Shown here: positions 50,339 to 60,356 of the stretch, one piece after another
Position numbering within the stretch: the first letter of the stretch is position 1
Layout: the number at the start of each line of letters is the position of its first letter
Source of the DNA: Prorocentrum cordatum
Lineage: Eukaryota > Sar > Dinophyceae > Prorocentrales > Prorocentraceae
NCBI GenBank assembly: GCA_963575745.1
Contig: CAUYUJ010017826.1
Coordinates: forward strand, 693,052 to 757,051
Length of the DNA: 64,000 nt
Reading direction: 5' to 3'
Made by a program: the position numbers and the translations under genes
The notes under the pieces: generated by a model
Databases searched by the model: none
What the model saw: the letters and a program-made list of their open reading frames with translations, nothing else
What the model was told of the DNA's origin: nothing

Positions 50339-50739
50339 GATATGTGTTCGGGGCTGTGTTCGGCTCCCCCGTCGTTTACTGAGAATTCGGCTTCGGGCCC
50401 CGGGACACATACAATACAACATGATCGCACCCCCGAGGCCACCATGCATGAATACGACTTTCCGCTCCCGCGGTGGCAGTCCTTCGTGGATTCTTATAGA
50501 GTCGCACTCCCCAAGCAACGCCCCCTAATGAGTTGCACCGCGCTCGAGTCCCCGAGGCCACAACCCCTTGTAAATTTCAGCAGGCTCGCGCTCCCGAAAC
50601 CACATCGCGTTCACGTTCCTGGAGCCTCCCCCCCCACCCTGTAGATTACGAAGCGCTGGCGCTTCGCCCTTCCACTGGCCATTTGGCAATTTGGGCGTCG
50701 GTGGTTGAAGCAGGTCAGTTCTTCGGACCAAGAGGGCCC

Positions 50740-51010
50740 CCAGACAGCCCAAGAGGCCTCTAAGACGGCCCAAGACGGACCCCAACGCGGCGGCACCAAA
50801 GACCTCCAAGATGGCCCTAAAAAGTCGCAGGGGGGCCCCTAAAACAGCACCCTGAGGCCTCCCAGACGGCCTACGAAATTCAAGGAGCCTCTCAGAGGCC
50901 TGCAAAAAGCAACAGGAGGCCCCAAACAGGCCCTCAGTGGTGCGCAAGAGCCCCCCATGAAGGCAGTAGGAGGCCCAAGAGGCCCTCAAGAGGCCTCTTG
51001 GGCCCTCCTC
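50740..51010 (+). repeat. Degenerate CCCAAGAGGCC-type array with CTC tract
   Basis: Units such as CCCAAGACGGACCC, CCAAGAGGCCCTCAAGAGGC and CCAAGATGGCCC. A CTCCTC run follows at about 51005-51060. Confidence 0.6.
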
Positions 51011-51060
51011 CCTCTCCTCCTCCTCCTCCTCCTCCTGCTCTTCCTCCTCTGTCTCTTCCT

Positions 51061-51499
51061 CCCCCCTGTGTTAGCCCCAAGGATTTTCACAACGACTGGG
51101 TGAACACATGGCCCAGTGTTGGGTCACATAGGCGATTCCAAAAGGCAGCAGGGGCTGGTAGTTCGCCGTAGGCATCTTCGATGAATTCGCCCAGCTTGCA
51201 CTTGAATTGTTGCTTTCCCGGTGACAGCAAGCAGAGTCCGCACCGTCGGACGGTCGATTGCAGGCTCGAAGCGCGGGATAAGTCAACCAGGAAACGGTCG
51301 TTACATTGGGGAGCCAGACAACTGGCACCAAGATATTAAATGATGCAGCTACCTTGGCTGTGGATGCACAGGATTAGCGCGTGGGCATCTGGGCTGGCAA
51401 ATTCTAGACACATCCGGGACACGACAGATCGTCGCTTTCGAAAGCGCCGGCGGCATGCAGCTTCACCACATTATAAATAAACTCAAAAAAGAAGCTGAA
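51061..51499. other. Unassigned stretch
   Basis: Unique-looking, moderate GC. No repeat or gene recognised. Confidence 0.4.
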
Positions 51500-51628
51500 A
51501 TGACAGAACGAGCAACTCAATTCGTGGGATTCGTAGCATTCGCGGGAGTCGCACGGTCGTGGTGGGGGTTGCGCCACTCGTTCGCAAATCGCGCGCTGTG
51601 TCTGAACTGCTGTGCGAACGATCGTTGA
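51500..51628 (+). CDS. Very short ORF with possible membrane segment (weak)
   Basis: 42 codons from ATG just after an AT-rich leader (TATAAATAAACTC): MTERATQFVGFVAFAGVARS followed by WWGLRHSFANRALCLNCC. The hydrophobic start and Cys-rich end look less random than their surroundings. It overlaps a longer frame at 51559-51993. I recognise no family; it may be the start of a decayed ORF that shifts frame. Confidence 0.18.
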   Translation: MTERATQFVGFVAFAGVARSWWGLRHSFANRALCLNCCANDR

Positions 51629-51993
51629 TGGCGGGTCGGTGGTCACTGCGATCGCCAGTGGCTATCGCGCGACTGTCAGGCGGCAGGCCCCTTTGGAAGC
51701 CAGAGACGGAAAGGAGCAGGACGCGTTGGTGGCAGGCCCTGGCGGAAGCTACAGCGAAAATCCTGAGCGGGGAGATCGCGGCACAGAAAGGTCGGTTCGG
51801 GCCTTCTGGTGGGGTGAGAACCTCATGCCCTGGAGCCTGTCCAGACTGTAGTGCCTGCTCCGACGGAGCACGCAATCAAAGAGATCCCCGATGGCCGCGC
51901 CCCTGGACTGCAACACTCCTCAACCAACGGCCACACGGCACGACATCTCCCATGATCAGCCCGTCGTCAAGAGGCTCCGGCCCGCCCCCGTAG
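51559..51993 (+). CDS. Hypothetical ORF (weak; possibly decayed element ORF)
   Basis: 144 codons including GGRPLWKPETERSRTRWWQA, LAEATAKILSGEIAAQKGRF and SCPGACPDCSACSDGA. Codon composition and the Cys cluster look protein-like, but there is no domain I can name and no clear ATG context. With the neighbouring frame at 51500 it may be one coding region broken by a frameshift. Confidence 0.22.
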   Translation: MVGVAPLVRKSRAVSELLCERSLMAGRWSLRSPVAIARLSGGRPLWKPETERSRTRWWQALAEATAKILSGEIAAQKGRFGPSGGVRTSCPGACPDCSACSDGARNQRDPRWPRPWTATLLNQRPHGTTSPMISPSSRGSGPPP

Positions 51994-52219
51994 ACTGCCG
52001 CTCGGCGGCCCCCTCGCCACTCTCGCTCCGCGGCCATGCCCAGGCCCAAGGCCTCTCCAAAGGAGGCCTCCCCCACATCCCCGCCTCCCACGGGGACCCC
52101 CTCGTGGCCCCCGCCCTGGACTGACCCCCGCCGGCCCCTCCCCTCCCCCCCCTTCGCGCGGCTTAGGTCCGGCAATGGCGACTACAGGCGGTCCACCACC
52201 ATATCGCGCGAAGACACTC

Positions 52220-52680
52220 AAACTCTAAAAGACATCGAAAAATCTCTAAGCCCAAACCTGCGCAAATATCAAACCCCCAAGAACTGCAACAACAACTCTA
52301 AGACCAAACCTCCGAATTTTCAAACCCGAAAACGACTTCAACAAATCTCTAAGCCAAAACCTGGGAACATCTCAAATCAACCAAAAAAACAAAGCTTTAA
52401 TCCAAAACCTGGGAACATCTCAAAATCGACAACAACTCTAAAACATCTCTAAGCCGAAACCGGGGAACAACTCTCACACAAAAAACTCAAAACCGAAACT
52501 CTGCGAAACAGCTCTAAAACAAACTCTGCACGTCTGATTTCGTTTGAAAAAAGATTATGACACAACGAACCCTACAACAACTCTAAACAAATCTCTGACC
52601 GCCTGACAAACTCTAAACAAACGATGAAAGAACTCTAACAACTCTGAATGCAAACCCCGGTAACCTCGGACACTTCAAAA
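52220..52680 (+). repeat. A-rich CTCTAA/AACCTGGGAACATCTC repeat region
   Basis: Recurrent AACTCTAA(A), CATCTCTAAGCC and AAACCTGGGAACATCTCAAA units with irregular spacing. Related words (TTCCCAGGTT) appear inverted at 52811-52820. Confidence 0.65.
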
Positions 52681-53190
52681 CACCGTAGAACAATGTCAAA
52701 CAACAAGTCCGACCACTTTGTTAAGTTTTCCAGCGCGCATATGTTTATCAATTTCCCTGCTTCAAGTTGTTCTGGAGTTGCAGTTCCAAGTTTTTCTTGG
52801 GCTTGATACTTTCCCAGGTTGTGGCTTCGAGATGTGTTAGAGGTCTATTGTAAAGTATTATGAGATGTTCCCAGGTGTTGGTTTAGAGTTGGTTTTAAAT
52901 GTGTTTTTTTTTGGGGGGGGGGGGGTGAGCTTCCTGTCGAAGATCTCCCGAAGATTTTGGCAGGTGTTCTCGGTGGACCTCCTGTGGTATAATTGCCGAA
53001 CCTGACACTCGGCCTCCCCCCCCCTCCTCCCAGGACCGTCCAGGGAGCGACTCCCGAGCAGCTGAGGGGACCGGCCGCGTGCACTCGTCCTCCCGGCAGT
53101 CGGGGCCACGCGACCAGCGCGCGATTCCGGCATTCCTACGGCCCTCTGCACGATCGCCAACTGGTGGAGCAGGGAGCCGCGGAGCCATAT

Positions 53191-53385
53191 TCGGGTCGGG
53201 CGAAAGGGGGGGATAGCAAAGGGGGGGTTTGAGAATCAGCTCACGTAGCTGATTTTCCCGGCGCCTCCCGGCGCCGGAGGCGCCCATGTATCGAGGAATG
53301 GGCCCCTCGGTGAGGCCGAAACCAGCTGCATGCAGCAAATTTCGTAACCCCCCCTTTCCCAATCCCCCCCTTTCGCCCGACCCGA
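53191..53385 (+). mobile_element. Family A TIR element (MITE-like), copy 2
   Basis: 195 bp, about 95% identical by eye to 13978-14173, with the same perfect 12-bp ends. It is flanked on both sides by CATAT (53186-53190, 53386-53390), a different 5-bp duplication from copy 1, which proves independent insertion. Confidence 0.93.
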
Positions 53386-53703
53386 CATATTCGGCACGTC
53401 TTGTCACTAGGCTACGGTCAGGAGCTTTTGCTTGGCTTGTCGCGGCGGCGGCCACGGCGACACGCTGATGACCCGCGAGCGGATAACGTGCTGCTCCGCT
53501 CTGCGGACAGAGGCCAGAGAAGGGCCGGGACGTTGACGCTTAGAGGACCAGGACGTAGATGGCGTGTCGCGCCGAGGCGTGGTCGGCCAGGACCGACGGC
53601 GCGGCACGCCAAAGCCAGAGTTCCCGACCGTACACACCTCACGCGGGCAGGACCTGGATTCGTGTGGATTTCGTTCAGCACGTGTGCGAGCAAGAAAGCT
53701 TGT

Positions 53704-53870
53704 CTCCATATCCACTGCGTCTTGGAGTTTCGGGCTCCCTTCCCCCCAGAACCCAGCGGCGCAGTGGGTATGGATAGAAATGTGGCCCCTGTGGAGGCTA
53801 AACATTCATCCATATCCACTGCGCCTCGGCCTTTGGGCGCCCTTTCCCAGAAAGTCCAAGACGAAGAGGA
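53704..53870 (-). mobile_element. Snap-back repeat family F, copy 3
   Basis: The reverse complement aligns with 42785-42955 over its whole length (CTTGGACTTTCTGGGAA, GGCCGAGGCGCAGTGGATAT, GGGAGCCCGAAACTCC). Confidence 0.7.
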
Positions 53871-53880
53871 AATCGACAAC

Positions 53881-54181
53881 AGAGTGAGGGGTCCGAACTG
53901 TCATTCACTCCCTCTGGGTGCGTGGATGAAGTGGGGTTCCGCGGTGCGGATTGTTGTTGCATTGTTGTTTGTTGTCGTCGCCCCCCTCGCAACCTGACCA
54001 CGCGCTCGCGACCAGCCCGCGACCCACCTGCGATCTGCCCGCGACCCTCCCACGACCAACTCGCGACCTACCCGCGATCCACCCGCGACCCACCTCGCGA
54101 CCCACCCGCGACCCACTCGTGACTCACCTCGCGACCCACCACGCGGCTCACCCCCTCGCTCTTACTCGCAACTGCGGGGTG
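53881..54181 (-). repeat. Composite GGGTCGCG/CAA repeat (family G), copy 3 (complete, reverse)
   Basis: On the minus strand: head CCCCGCAGTTGCGAGTAAGA, a GGGTCGCG minisatellite (54000-54150), GACGACAACAAACAACAA, TCCGCAC, then the tail with CACGCACCCAGAGGGAGTGA. It lies directly next to family F copy 3. Confidence 0.82.
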
Positions 54182-54337
54182 CGACATCCTAATCTTGCCC
54201 GCAACGTGAGGCGCCCCGGTGCTGCTGTAAAAAAAGCGGGCGCGTATTGCAGCTGGGGGCGACAGCGCCGCCCCGTCCGAGCTGCGGGGGGTCGAGGACG
54301 CACTGACCGGGGTCAACGCAAACGAGGGCCAGTCAGG

Positions 54338-54415
54338 CTTTGCAGGATCCTGCAGGATCCTGCCCGTTTGCCCTGGTCAATATAACCCTGGCCCTGCAGG
54401 ATCCTGCAAGATCCC
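54338..54415 (+). repeat. CAGGATCCTG palindromic repeat
   Basis: GCAGGATCCTGCAGGATCCT is followed, 40 bp on, by CTGCAGGATCCTGCAAGATC. These are self-complementary 10-11 bp units. Confidence 0.75.
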
Positions 54416-55054
54416 GCACTCTGACTGGCCTCCGCTTGAACTGACCCCCGTCCCTTGAGCACCGAGCGCAATGCCGCCGCCTGCCCCCGGCCGCGCCGTC
54501 GCTCACAGCGTCATCCGGAAAGACCTCAGGCTCTCCCCGCGTGATCCGCGCGATCGGCCACTGAGAATCGTCTAGCCGATGCCTATCGCCACGGGCGTGG
54601 CCTGGGCCCCACTGGCCGATCTGCCCTCCCAGATGGGAATATAGGCCGCTCCGTTCGGGCATCGAGGGATTCATTCCCAGCTGGGGTGCTGCGATGGTGG
54701 GGTCTAGATTGGGATAGGGGACGAGGATGGGGACAGGGGTCGGTTGAGCGATACTGGGCCACGCGACCTTCGGGCGGGTGACCCTCCCTCATCGAAGCAT
54801 GTCAATCGTAGTCGTGGAAATACTTATGTTGTGAGAAGTCTGCCCAACATTTGATGCATCGGCTTTGGCGATCAATAGCATGGCTGATGCGTTTGACGTG
54901 TGCCGCTCTGACTTGTTACCCGTGGCTGGAGTAATTCCTCGAATCCGCATCTCCTTTGCCTTGAATATGTTGTTCCGAACCTGATTCATGACATGCGCAT
55001 CCATCCATTATCATTGCCTAAATTGGTCGGTGATACCCTCCCCCTCTTCGCGTT
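54416..55054. other. Unassigned stretch
   Basis: No gene or repeat recognised. Confidence 0.4.
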
Positions 55055-55770
55055 CCTCCTCCTCCTCCCATCCTCCTCCTCCGCCTCCTCCTCCTCCGCC
55101 TCCTCCTCCTCCGCCTCCTCCTCCTCCGCCTCCTCCTCCTCCCTCCTCCCCTCCTCCTCCTCCTCCTCCTCCTCCTCCTCCTCCTCCTCCTCCTCCTCCT
55201 CCTCCTCCTCCTCCCTCCTCTTCCCGCCTCCTCCCTCCTCCTCCTCTCTCCTCCTCCTCCTCCTCCTCCTCCTCCTCCACCTCCTCCTCCTCCTCGTCAT
55301 GCTCCTCGTCCTTCTCTTCCTCCTACTCCTCCTCCTCCTCTTCCTCCTCCTCCTCCTCCTCGTCCTGCTCCTCGTCCTCCTCATCGTCCTCCTCCTCCTC
55401 CTCCTCTTGCTCCTCCTCCTCTCCTCCTCCTCCTCCTCCTTATCCTCCTCCTCGTCCTCCGCCTCCTCCTCCTCCTCATCATCATCCTCCTCCTCCCCCT
55501 CCCCCTCCACCTCCTCCTCCTCCTCCTCCTCCTCCTCCTCCTCCTCCTCCTCCTCCTTCTCCTCCTCCTCCTCCTCCTCCTCCTCCTCGTCCTCCGCCTC
55601 CTCCTCCTCCTCGTCCTGCTCCTCGTCCTCAACCACCTCCTCCTCTCCTCCTCCTCCTCCTCCTCCACCTCCCCCTTCTCCTCCTCCTTCTCCTCTTCCT
55701 TCGTTTCCTCCTCCTCCTGCCTCCCGCCTCCCGCCTCCCGCCTCCCTCCGTCGTGCTCGTCGTGCTCCCT
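55055..55770 (+). repeat. Long CTC/TCC tract (about 700 bp)
   Basis: Almost continuous CTCCTC with interspersed CTT, GTC and GCC triplets. Frames of up to 298 codons on both strands (poly-Ser, poly-Pro, poly-Glu, poly-Arg) are artefacts. Confidence 0.98.
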
Positions 55771-56064
55771 CTTCCACTGCTCGTCGTGCTCCCCCCGGGA
55801 ATGCAGGTTGTGGCGACCTCCGGCCTGTGACCCTTGGAGGCCTCTGGGGGGCCTCCTCTGGTCACCGGGCTTCGGCCGTGGTAACGTGACCACGTTTCGC
55901 TTTCGCACTCCAGGTGGTGCATCCCTGCCGCTGCACGCCCCCGGGGTGTCATGAAGCAGCTTCGCTGCCAGCTATTTTTTGTGATACGAAATCTGTATAT
56001 TTCGTATCTTCTGGGTCCGGGGGCCGAGCCCCCCGAGGCGTGCACATCTGTCCTCGTCTCTGCC
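55771..56064. other. Short unassigned stretch
   Basis: A small inverted motif GATACGAAATCTGTATATTTCGTATC lies near 55983-56008 (arms of 10 bp). No gene. Confidence 0.5.
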
Positions 56065-56160
56065 TCTCTCTCTCTCTCTCCCCCTCTCTCTCTTCTCTCT
56101 CTTCTCTCTCTCTTTTCTCTCTCTCCCTCTCTCTCTTCTCTCCCTCTCTCTCTCTCTTTG
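56065..56160 (+). repeat. CT dinucleotide microsatellite
   Basis: CTCTCTCT with TT and CC interruptions, about 95 bp. Confidence 0.95.
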
Positions 56161-56599
56161 CCTCTGCTCTTTGTACGGGGCTCCTCTGGAACATAGGCGG
56201 AGGACAGACGTTGTTTTAAGTCCCCTTTTCAGGTATCCCCCCAGGACGCTGCTGCCGGACATCCGCTTCGACTTCCTGCCCTCTTCCCCCACCCCCACCC
56301 CGGTGAGGACCATCATAGGCCTCACCAGTGAGGACCATCATAGGCCTCACACCACCTGCGGCTGCCATCATAGGGGCCGTTGGGGTCGCCTTCCCCCACC
56401 AATGCACCAATACACCAACACCTTACGGCGTCAACAGCTAATGGAGGGGGCCAAAGACCTCCCTGCAGCCCCTCGGCCAACGAAGACGGCTGCCGGGAGG
56501 GGTCCAAACGTACCTCCACCTTCACGCACCAATCAACAACACACCAGCAAACCAACTCCTCCTATGCCTCCTCCCTCCTCCTCCTCCCCCTCCTCCTAG

Positions 56600-57425
56600 C
56601 TGCCGCCCCGGTTCGAGAGGTTTCGGGCGCTGTGCCAGGCGCAGCGAACCTCTCCCGGGGCGGGCAGCCACGCGCGCCGGCCCGCGCCCCCCCCATCGGG
56701 CGCGGGGGCCCCGCCGCGCCGCGGCGCACTCCTGCGGGCGGCACGCCGCGCCAGCAAGGCAGCGAGCCAGCGTGCCACAGGCGTGCCCGACAACAGCGTG
56801 CACGGGCCCGACCAGTACTGCGTCTGGTGGGCGCCGCGAAGTGTCGCGCAACGCACCACAGCGCCATGGCGTGGTAGGCCAGAGGCAAAGGCGGAGGAGA
56901 GGGCGGTCACTCCCCTCCGTCCCCGCCTCCCCCTCCGGTGTGGTGTCCAGCATTCGTGCGCGCCAACACAGCCAGCGACCTCATGTGCAGGACCTGCTTC
57001 CCGCTCCCGCAGCAGACTCCTGCGGCGTCCAGCGTGTTCCGCGACCAGCCGCAGCACCAGCAGCAGCATGCAGGCAGCGGGCCGCAGCAGCATGCAGGCA
57101 GCGGGCCGCACCAGCAGCAGGCAGCAGCAGCAACAGCAGCAGGCAGCAGCGGGCAGCGGGCGAGATCAGCACCAGCGGCGGCGGAGGCGCACCTCAAGGC
57201 CGGCGCACAGCAGCACCCGACACAGCCGTCAGCGCAGCCCGAGCCGCCCTCCGCCGCCCCAGCCCCAGCAGCGAGATGGCGAGCCTGTGGAAGAACCGGC
57301 CCCAGAGGTGCCTTCCCGACGCCAACCATCCCGGTAGCGCTCGCCAGCCACCGACGTCACGTTCGACGAGAGTGAGCCCAAGTCGACCGAGGAGACGGCG
57401 GAGCGTCCAGCAGGCCCGCCCTCGG
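56600..57425 (+). pseudogene. LINE ORF1 N-terminal region with RanBP2-like finger
   Basis: One frame (56938-57375) starts VWCPAFVRANTASDLMCRTC, a RanBP2-type finger pattern with the second Cys replaced (CPAF rather than CPAC). A Gln/Ala/Ser-rich linker follows. A second frame carries EPVEEPAPEVPSRRQPSR, then a stop, then ATDVTFDESEPKSTEETAE, which read like parts of the same linker. Frame changes and a stop make this part broken. Confidence 0.5.
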
Positions 57426-57426
57426 T

Positions 57427-58260
57427 GTGCTCCCTGCAAAGCCCGAGCAGGCGCGAGCACACCCAGCCTGGATCCCGCCTCCCACGGACCCTGCTGCCTT
57501 GGCCACTCACAGGCGCAACCTCCGCCGTATGGCAGTGGCATCTGCGAAGATGCTTTGCGCGTCCCGCGAGCTCGGCCTACCGACCAGCATCTTGGAGGCG
57601 CAGGGGCAGGAATACTCAGTCCTGATGACAATGATCATCGTGGCCAGGACCCCGGAGGTACGCCTTTCGAAGAGGCGGGGGTTAATCCAGCGCGCCGAGC
57701 GCCGTTCCGAGCGCGCAGAGAAGGCGGCGCGCGAAGCCATGATTGAGCACGAGGCCCGCCAGTTGGTCCAGCAGCATCGTGCCAACGAGCTGACCCGTGC
57801 ACAGGTCTTGCTTCGGCAGCTCGAGACCCTCATCCCGCTGCCAGCTGCCGCCAACGCAATCGAGATGCAGGGCACCGCAACGCCTGTGGAGGAAGACGTG
57901 GCGCCCGCCACGCCCGCGGCGACGGCGCCTATCCAGGTGTCAGGCGCCTCGGTCGCAGCCATCGCCGAGCTCCAGCAGGGCCGGGTGAGCATGGCGCAGC
58001 AGATCGCGGGGCTGGCCACAGTACTGGGCGGACTGCAGCCGGCGCTGACGCAGATTGCGGCGGCAGCGAGCATGGCGGCGACTACTGCTACGACGACTCC
58101 AGCCGCGCATCCAGCTACGCAGCCCACGCAGCACGTCGCCGCAGTGCCACAGGCCGCTGCCATACAGCCCCTTGCCGCGGCATGTCCTGCCACAGCGGCA
58201 GCCCAGCTCCAGGCGCAGGTAGCGATTGACGCAGCGGACGCAGACGAGGATGAGAACTGA
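57427..58260 (+). CDS. LINE ORF1 helical region
   Basis: 277 codons with no good start codon, so it is probably the continuation of the upstream frame after a frameshift. LSKRRGLIQRAERRSERAEK and AREAMIEHEARQLVQQHRAN predict long charged helices, followed by an Ala/Thr/Pro-rich tail ending DADEDEN. This fits an ORF1 protein with an oligomerising helix. A frameshift at about 58255 leads into the next segment (NAQQEANVTAGASQAAWGER). Confidence 0.55.
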   Translation: MLPAKPEQARAHPAWIPPPTDPAALATHRRNLRRMAVASAKMLCASRELGLPTSILEAQGQEYSVLMTMIIVARTPEVRLSKRRGLIQRAERRSERAEKAAREAMIEHEARQLVQQHRANELTRAQVLLRQLETLIPLPAAANAIEMQGTATPVEEDVAPATPAATAPIQVSGASVAAIAELQQGRVSMAQQIAGLATVLGGLQPALTQIAAAASMAATTATTTPAAHPATQPTQHVAAVPQAAAIQPLAAACPATAAAQLQAQVAIDAADADEDEN

Positions 58261-58661
58261 ACGCGCAGCAGGAGGCCAACGTCACGGCCGGTGCCAGTCA
58301 GGCTGCGTGGGGCGAGCGCATGGCGGCTCGCCAGGCGCGCGCTCGCGCTGCTGCCGAGGCTCGCGCGAAGGCAGCAGCGGACGAGAAGGCAGCCCTGCTG
58401 GCCCAGGGCCTGGCGGCTGCTGGGCAGCCCACCCTCGAGACGGACGCCGCAGCGTCGGGTTCTGCGACGCTTCCAGGAGGCGCGCTGCCACACGTGGTGC
58501 CGGGCGAGGAGCGACCCGAGCCCGCGGGGAGAGATGCGCCAGCAGGGGGCGGAAGCCACGACCGCAGCCCGCGCCGCACGAACGCGGAGGAGGTTCGCGC
58601 TGGCCAGGGTTCGGAAGACGATATCGACGCGACGCTGGTGAACCCGTCGCAGAAGGGGTGA
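58256..58661 (+). pseudogene. LINE ORF1/linker continuation after frameshift
   Basis: The frame reads NAQQEANVTAGASQAAWGER, then MAARQARARAAAEARAKAAA and an acidic end EEVRAGQGSEDDIDATLVNP, stopping at 58661. The next frame takes over with VSQPAEPLGASGDQPARAPS. Composition fits a linker between ORF1 and the enzymatic part. Confidence 0.45.
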
Positions 58662-59077
58662 GCCAGCCTGCTGAGCCGCTAGGCGCCAGTGGGGATCAGC
58701 CCGCGCGGGCTCCGAGCGCCGCGGCTCTGCCGGGGCACCCAGCCCCGTCACTCTTTGTGAATGCGCCGCCCGTCAGTCCAGTTCCCGACTGCACCAACTC
58801 AGCAGCATTGCTCGCGGCCCAATGGGATGACGCAGTGCTCTCTCCAATTTTCGTGGCGCCGCCATCCACGCAACTTCCTGTGCCATGCCTTTTTCGCTAC
58901 CGTCTCCATTCTAGTACCGTTGGTTTCCTGACGCAGTATGCCTGCTCTAATGATGTTCACAACGATGAAATTGATCATTTTGTAGTGTACACAGACGGAT
59001 CGGGAGGGTCAGACAGCACGGACATGCAGGGGCCACCATCATGGGCGTTTGTTGTGTGGCGTGACGAAGGACGGTAA
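58660..59077 (+). pseudogene. LINE RNase H domain, N-terminal half
   Basis: This frame reads LFRYRLHSSTVGFLTQYACS, NDEIDHFVVYTDGSGGSDST (first catalytic Asp in YTDGSG, about 58986-59005) and PPSWAFVVWRDEG, then stops at 59077. The rest of the domain continues in another frame from 59049, so a frameshift lies at about 59060-59075. Confidence 0.7.
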
Positions 59078-60356
59078 ACATCGGATGGATGGTTACATGG
59101 CCGGCTCCGCCCCTTCACCTAAAGAGGAGTACGTGAGCCCGTGGAGCCCCGCCGAGTCTCATGCTGCTCTTTTGATTGTTTGTTGGCTCCTTCAGGCACC
59201 TTCGAACTATCGGTCGAGGCGAAGGATTGTTCGTTCGGATAACATGATGGTGGTAGAAGCTGCTGCAGGAGGTGCGATGTACAGGTCTTGCGGTGTGTTG
59301 CCCATCCTGTTAGATTCCCTTGTAAAGCTCGCGCGAGTACGCACTGTGATAACACGGTTGCATGTTCCAGGATGCGCTGCGTACCTACTGAACGAACTTG
59401 TAGATACACTTGTTCGCCTAGTGTCGATTAAGGGTATATCGGGTTGTTCAGAAGACGGTGTGCCTTGGTCTATACTACGCTCTCATATGGACAAGGTTCC
59501 ATGGTCATGGTTGACAGCCGACGCTCACCGCGGTGCGAGGGGGCTCCCAAAGCTGACCCCAGCCCGCCTTGACAAGATTGATCCTGCGGAGGTGTCCCCT
59601 CTGCGAGCTCTCTCGCCACCCGCTGCTGGATCGACGGTTCGAGACAGCCAGCGCCCAAACCAGGACAGTCCACAGGATACCACGCCATCGTCTTTCTGTA
59701 GACTCAAGTTCGCAGTCGCCAACGTACTTACACTGCGACCACGGAGAGGATCTACACGCTCTCACGGTATACGGATACGATGCGCGTTCCAGGATGCAGC
59801 TGGTATTGATTTCCCTGGCCGCGTGCTGGCCCATGCGGATCAGTTTGCACGTTGCCAATATCTTTTCGTCGGCGCGCTTCAGACACGACCGAGGTACATA
59901 ACATGGCGCGAAGTTGTGGTGACGCCAGCAGCCGGAGCAAATGGATGCAACGGGGTAGCGTCGTGGGCGAACACAAGGTTGGAGTACCTTCCTGGCTGCG
60001 CGCTAAACAGGCGACATTCTCGGGCACTCTCGCATGATTCGCGGCATTTGCTCGTAGCTGTGCGGGCCCCTTCGTTGCGCATCGATGTTCTTGTTGCGCG
60101 CGCGCCACATGCACGTGCGACGGGAGGTCTCGTCATGGTTGCACGGTGGTGGACGCGCATGCGTGATGTGGAACTCACGCGGCCTAGTCAGGCCCCGCTG
60201 TTTTGTCTGCTGGGCGCAAACGCCACTGTCGGGACCGTTCAGTCCAGCCACGTGGGCCCCGTTGGCGCCAACATTATCCCAGTGCGACCCTACCTAGGAG
60301 TTGGAGCCCCTAGGAAAGCAGCATTAGTAGCAACAGTAAAGCTAAGCTCAAGCTAA
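59049..60356 (+). CDS. LINE RNase H (C-terminal half) fused to EEP endonuclease (N-terminal half)
   Basis: 435 codons. The RNase H part: SPAESHAALLIVCWLLQ (Glu), IVRSDNMMVVEAA (Asp), LHVPGCAAYLLNELVDTLVR (His, Asp). After a linker, the EEP endonuclease starts at about 59700 (LKFAVANVLTL), with FVGALQTRPRY in place of the usual VGLQETR, WREVVVTPAAG, and FCLLGANATVGTVQSSHVGP for the GDFNA block (Asp replaced, GAN). Loss of the usual Glu and Asp suggests the endonuclease is dead or badly decayed. The frame runs into AGCTAA satellite DNA and stops at 60356. Confidence 0.75.
   Translation: MLCGVTKDGKHRMDGYMAGSAPSPKEEYVSPWSPAESHAALLIVCWLLQAPSNYRSRRRIVRSDNMMVVEAAAGGAMYRSCGVLPILLDSLVKLARVRTVITRLHVPGCAAYLLNELVDTLVRLVSIKGISGCSEDGVPWSILRSHMDKVPWSWLTADAHRGARGLPKLTPARLDKIDPAEVSPLRALSPPAAGSTVRDSQRPNQDSPQDTTPSSFCRLKFAVANVLTLRPRRGSTRSHGIRIRCAFQDAAGIDFPGRVLAHADQFARCQYLFVGALQTRPRYITWREVVVTPAAGANGCNGVASWANTRLEYLPGCALNRRHSRALSHDSRHLLVAVRAPSLRIDVLVARAPHARATGGLVMVARWWTRMRDVELTRPSQAPLFCLLGANATVGTVQSSHVGPVGANIIPVRPYLGVGAPRKAALVATVKLSSS

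Noticed and set aside
54986-55908. ORFs of 263-298 codons rich in Ser, Pro, Glu or Arg
   Set aside because: Direct translations of the CTC/GAG simple repeat on both strands.
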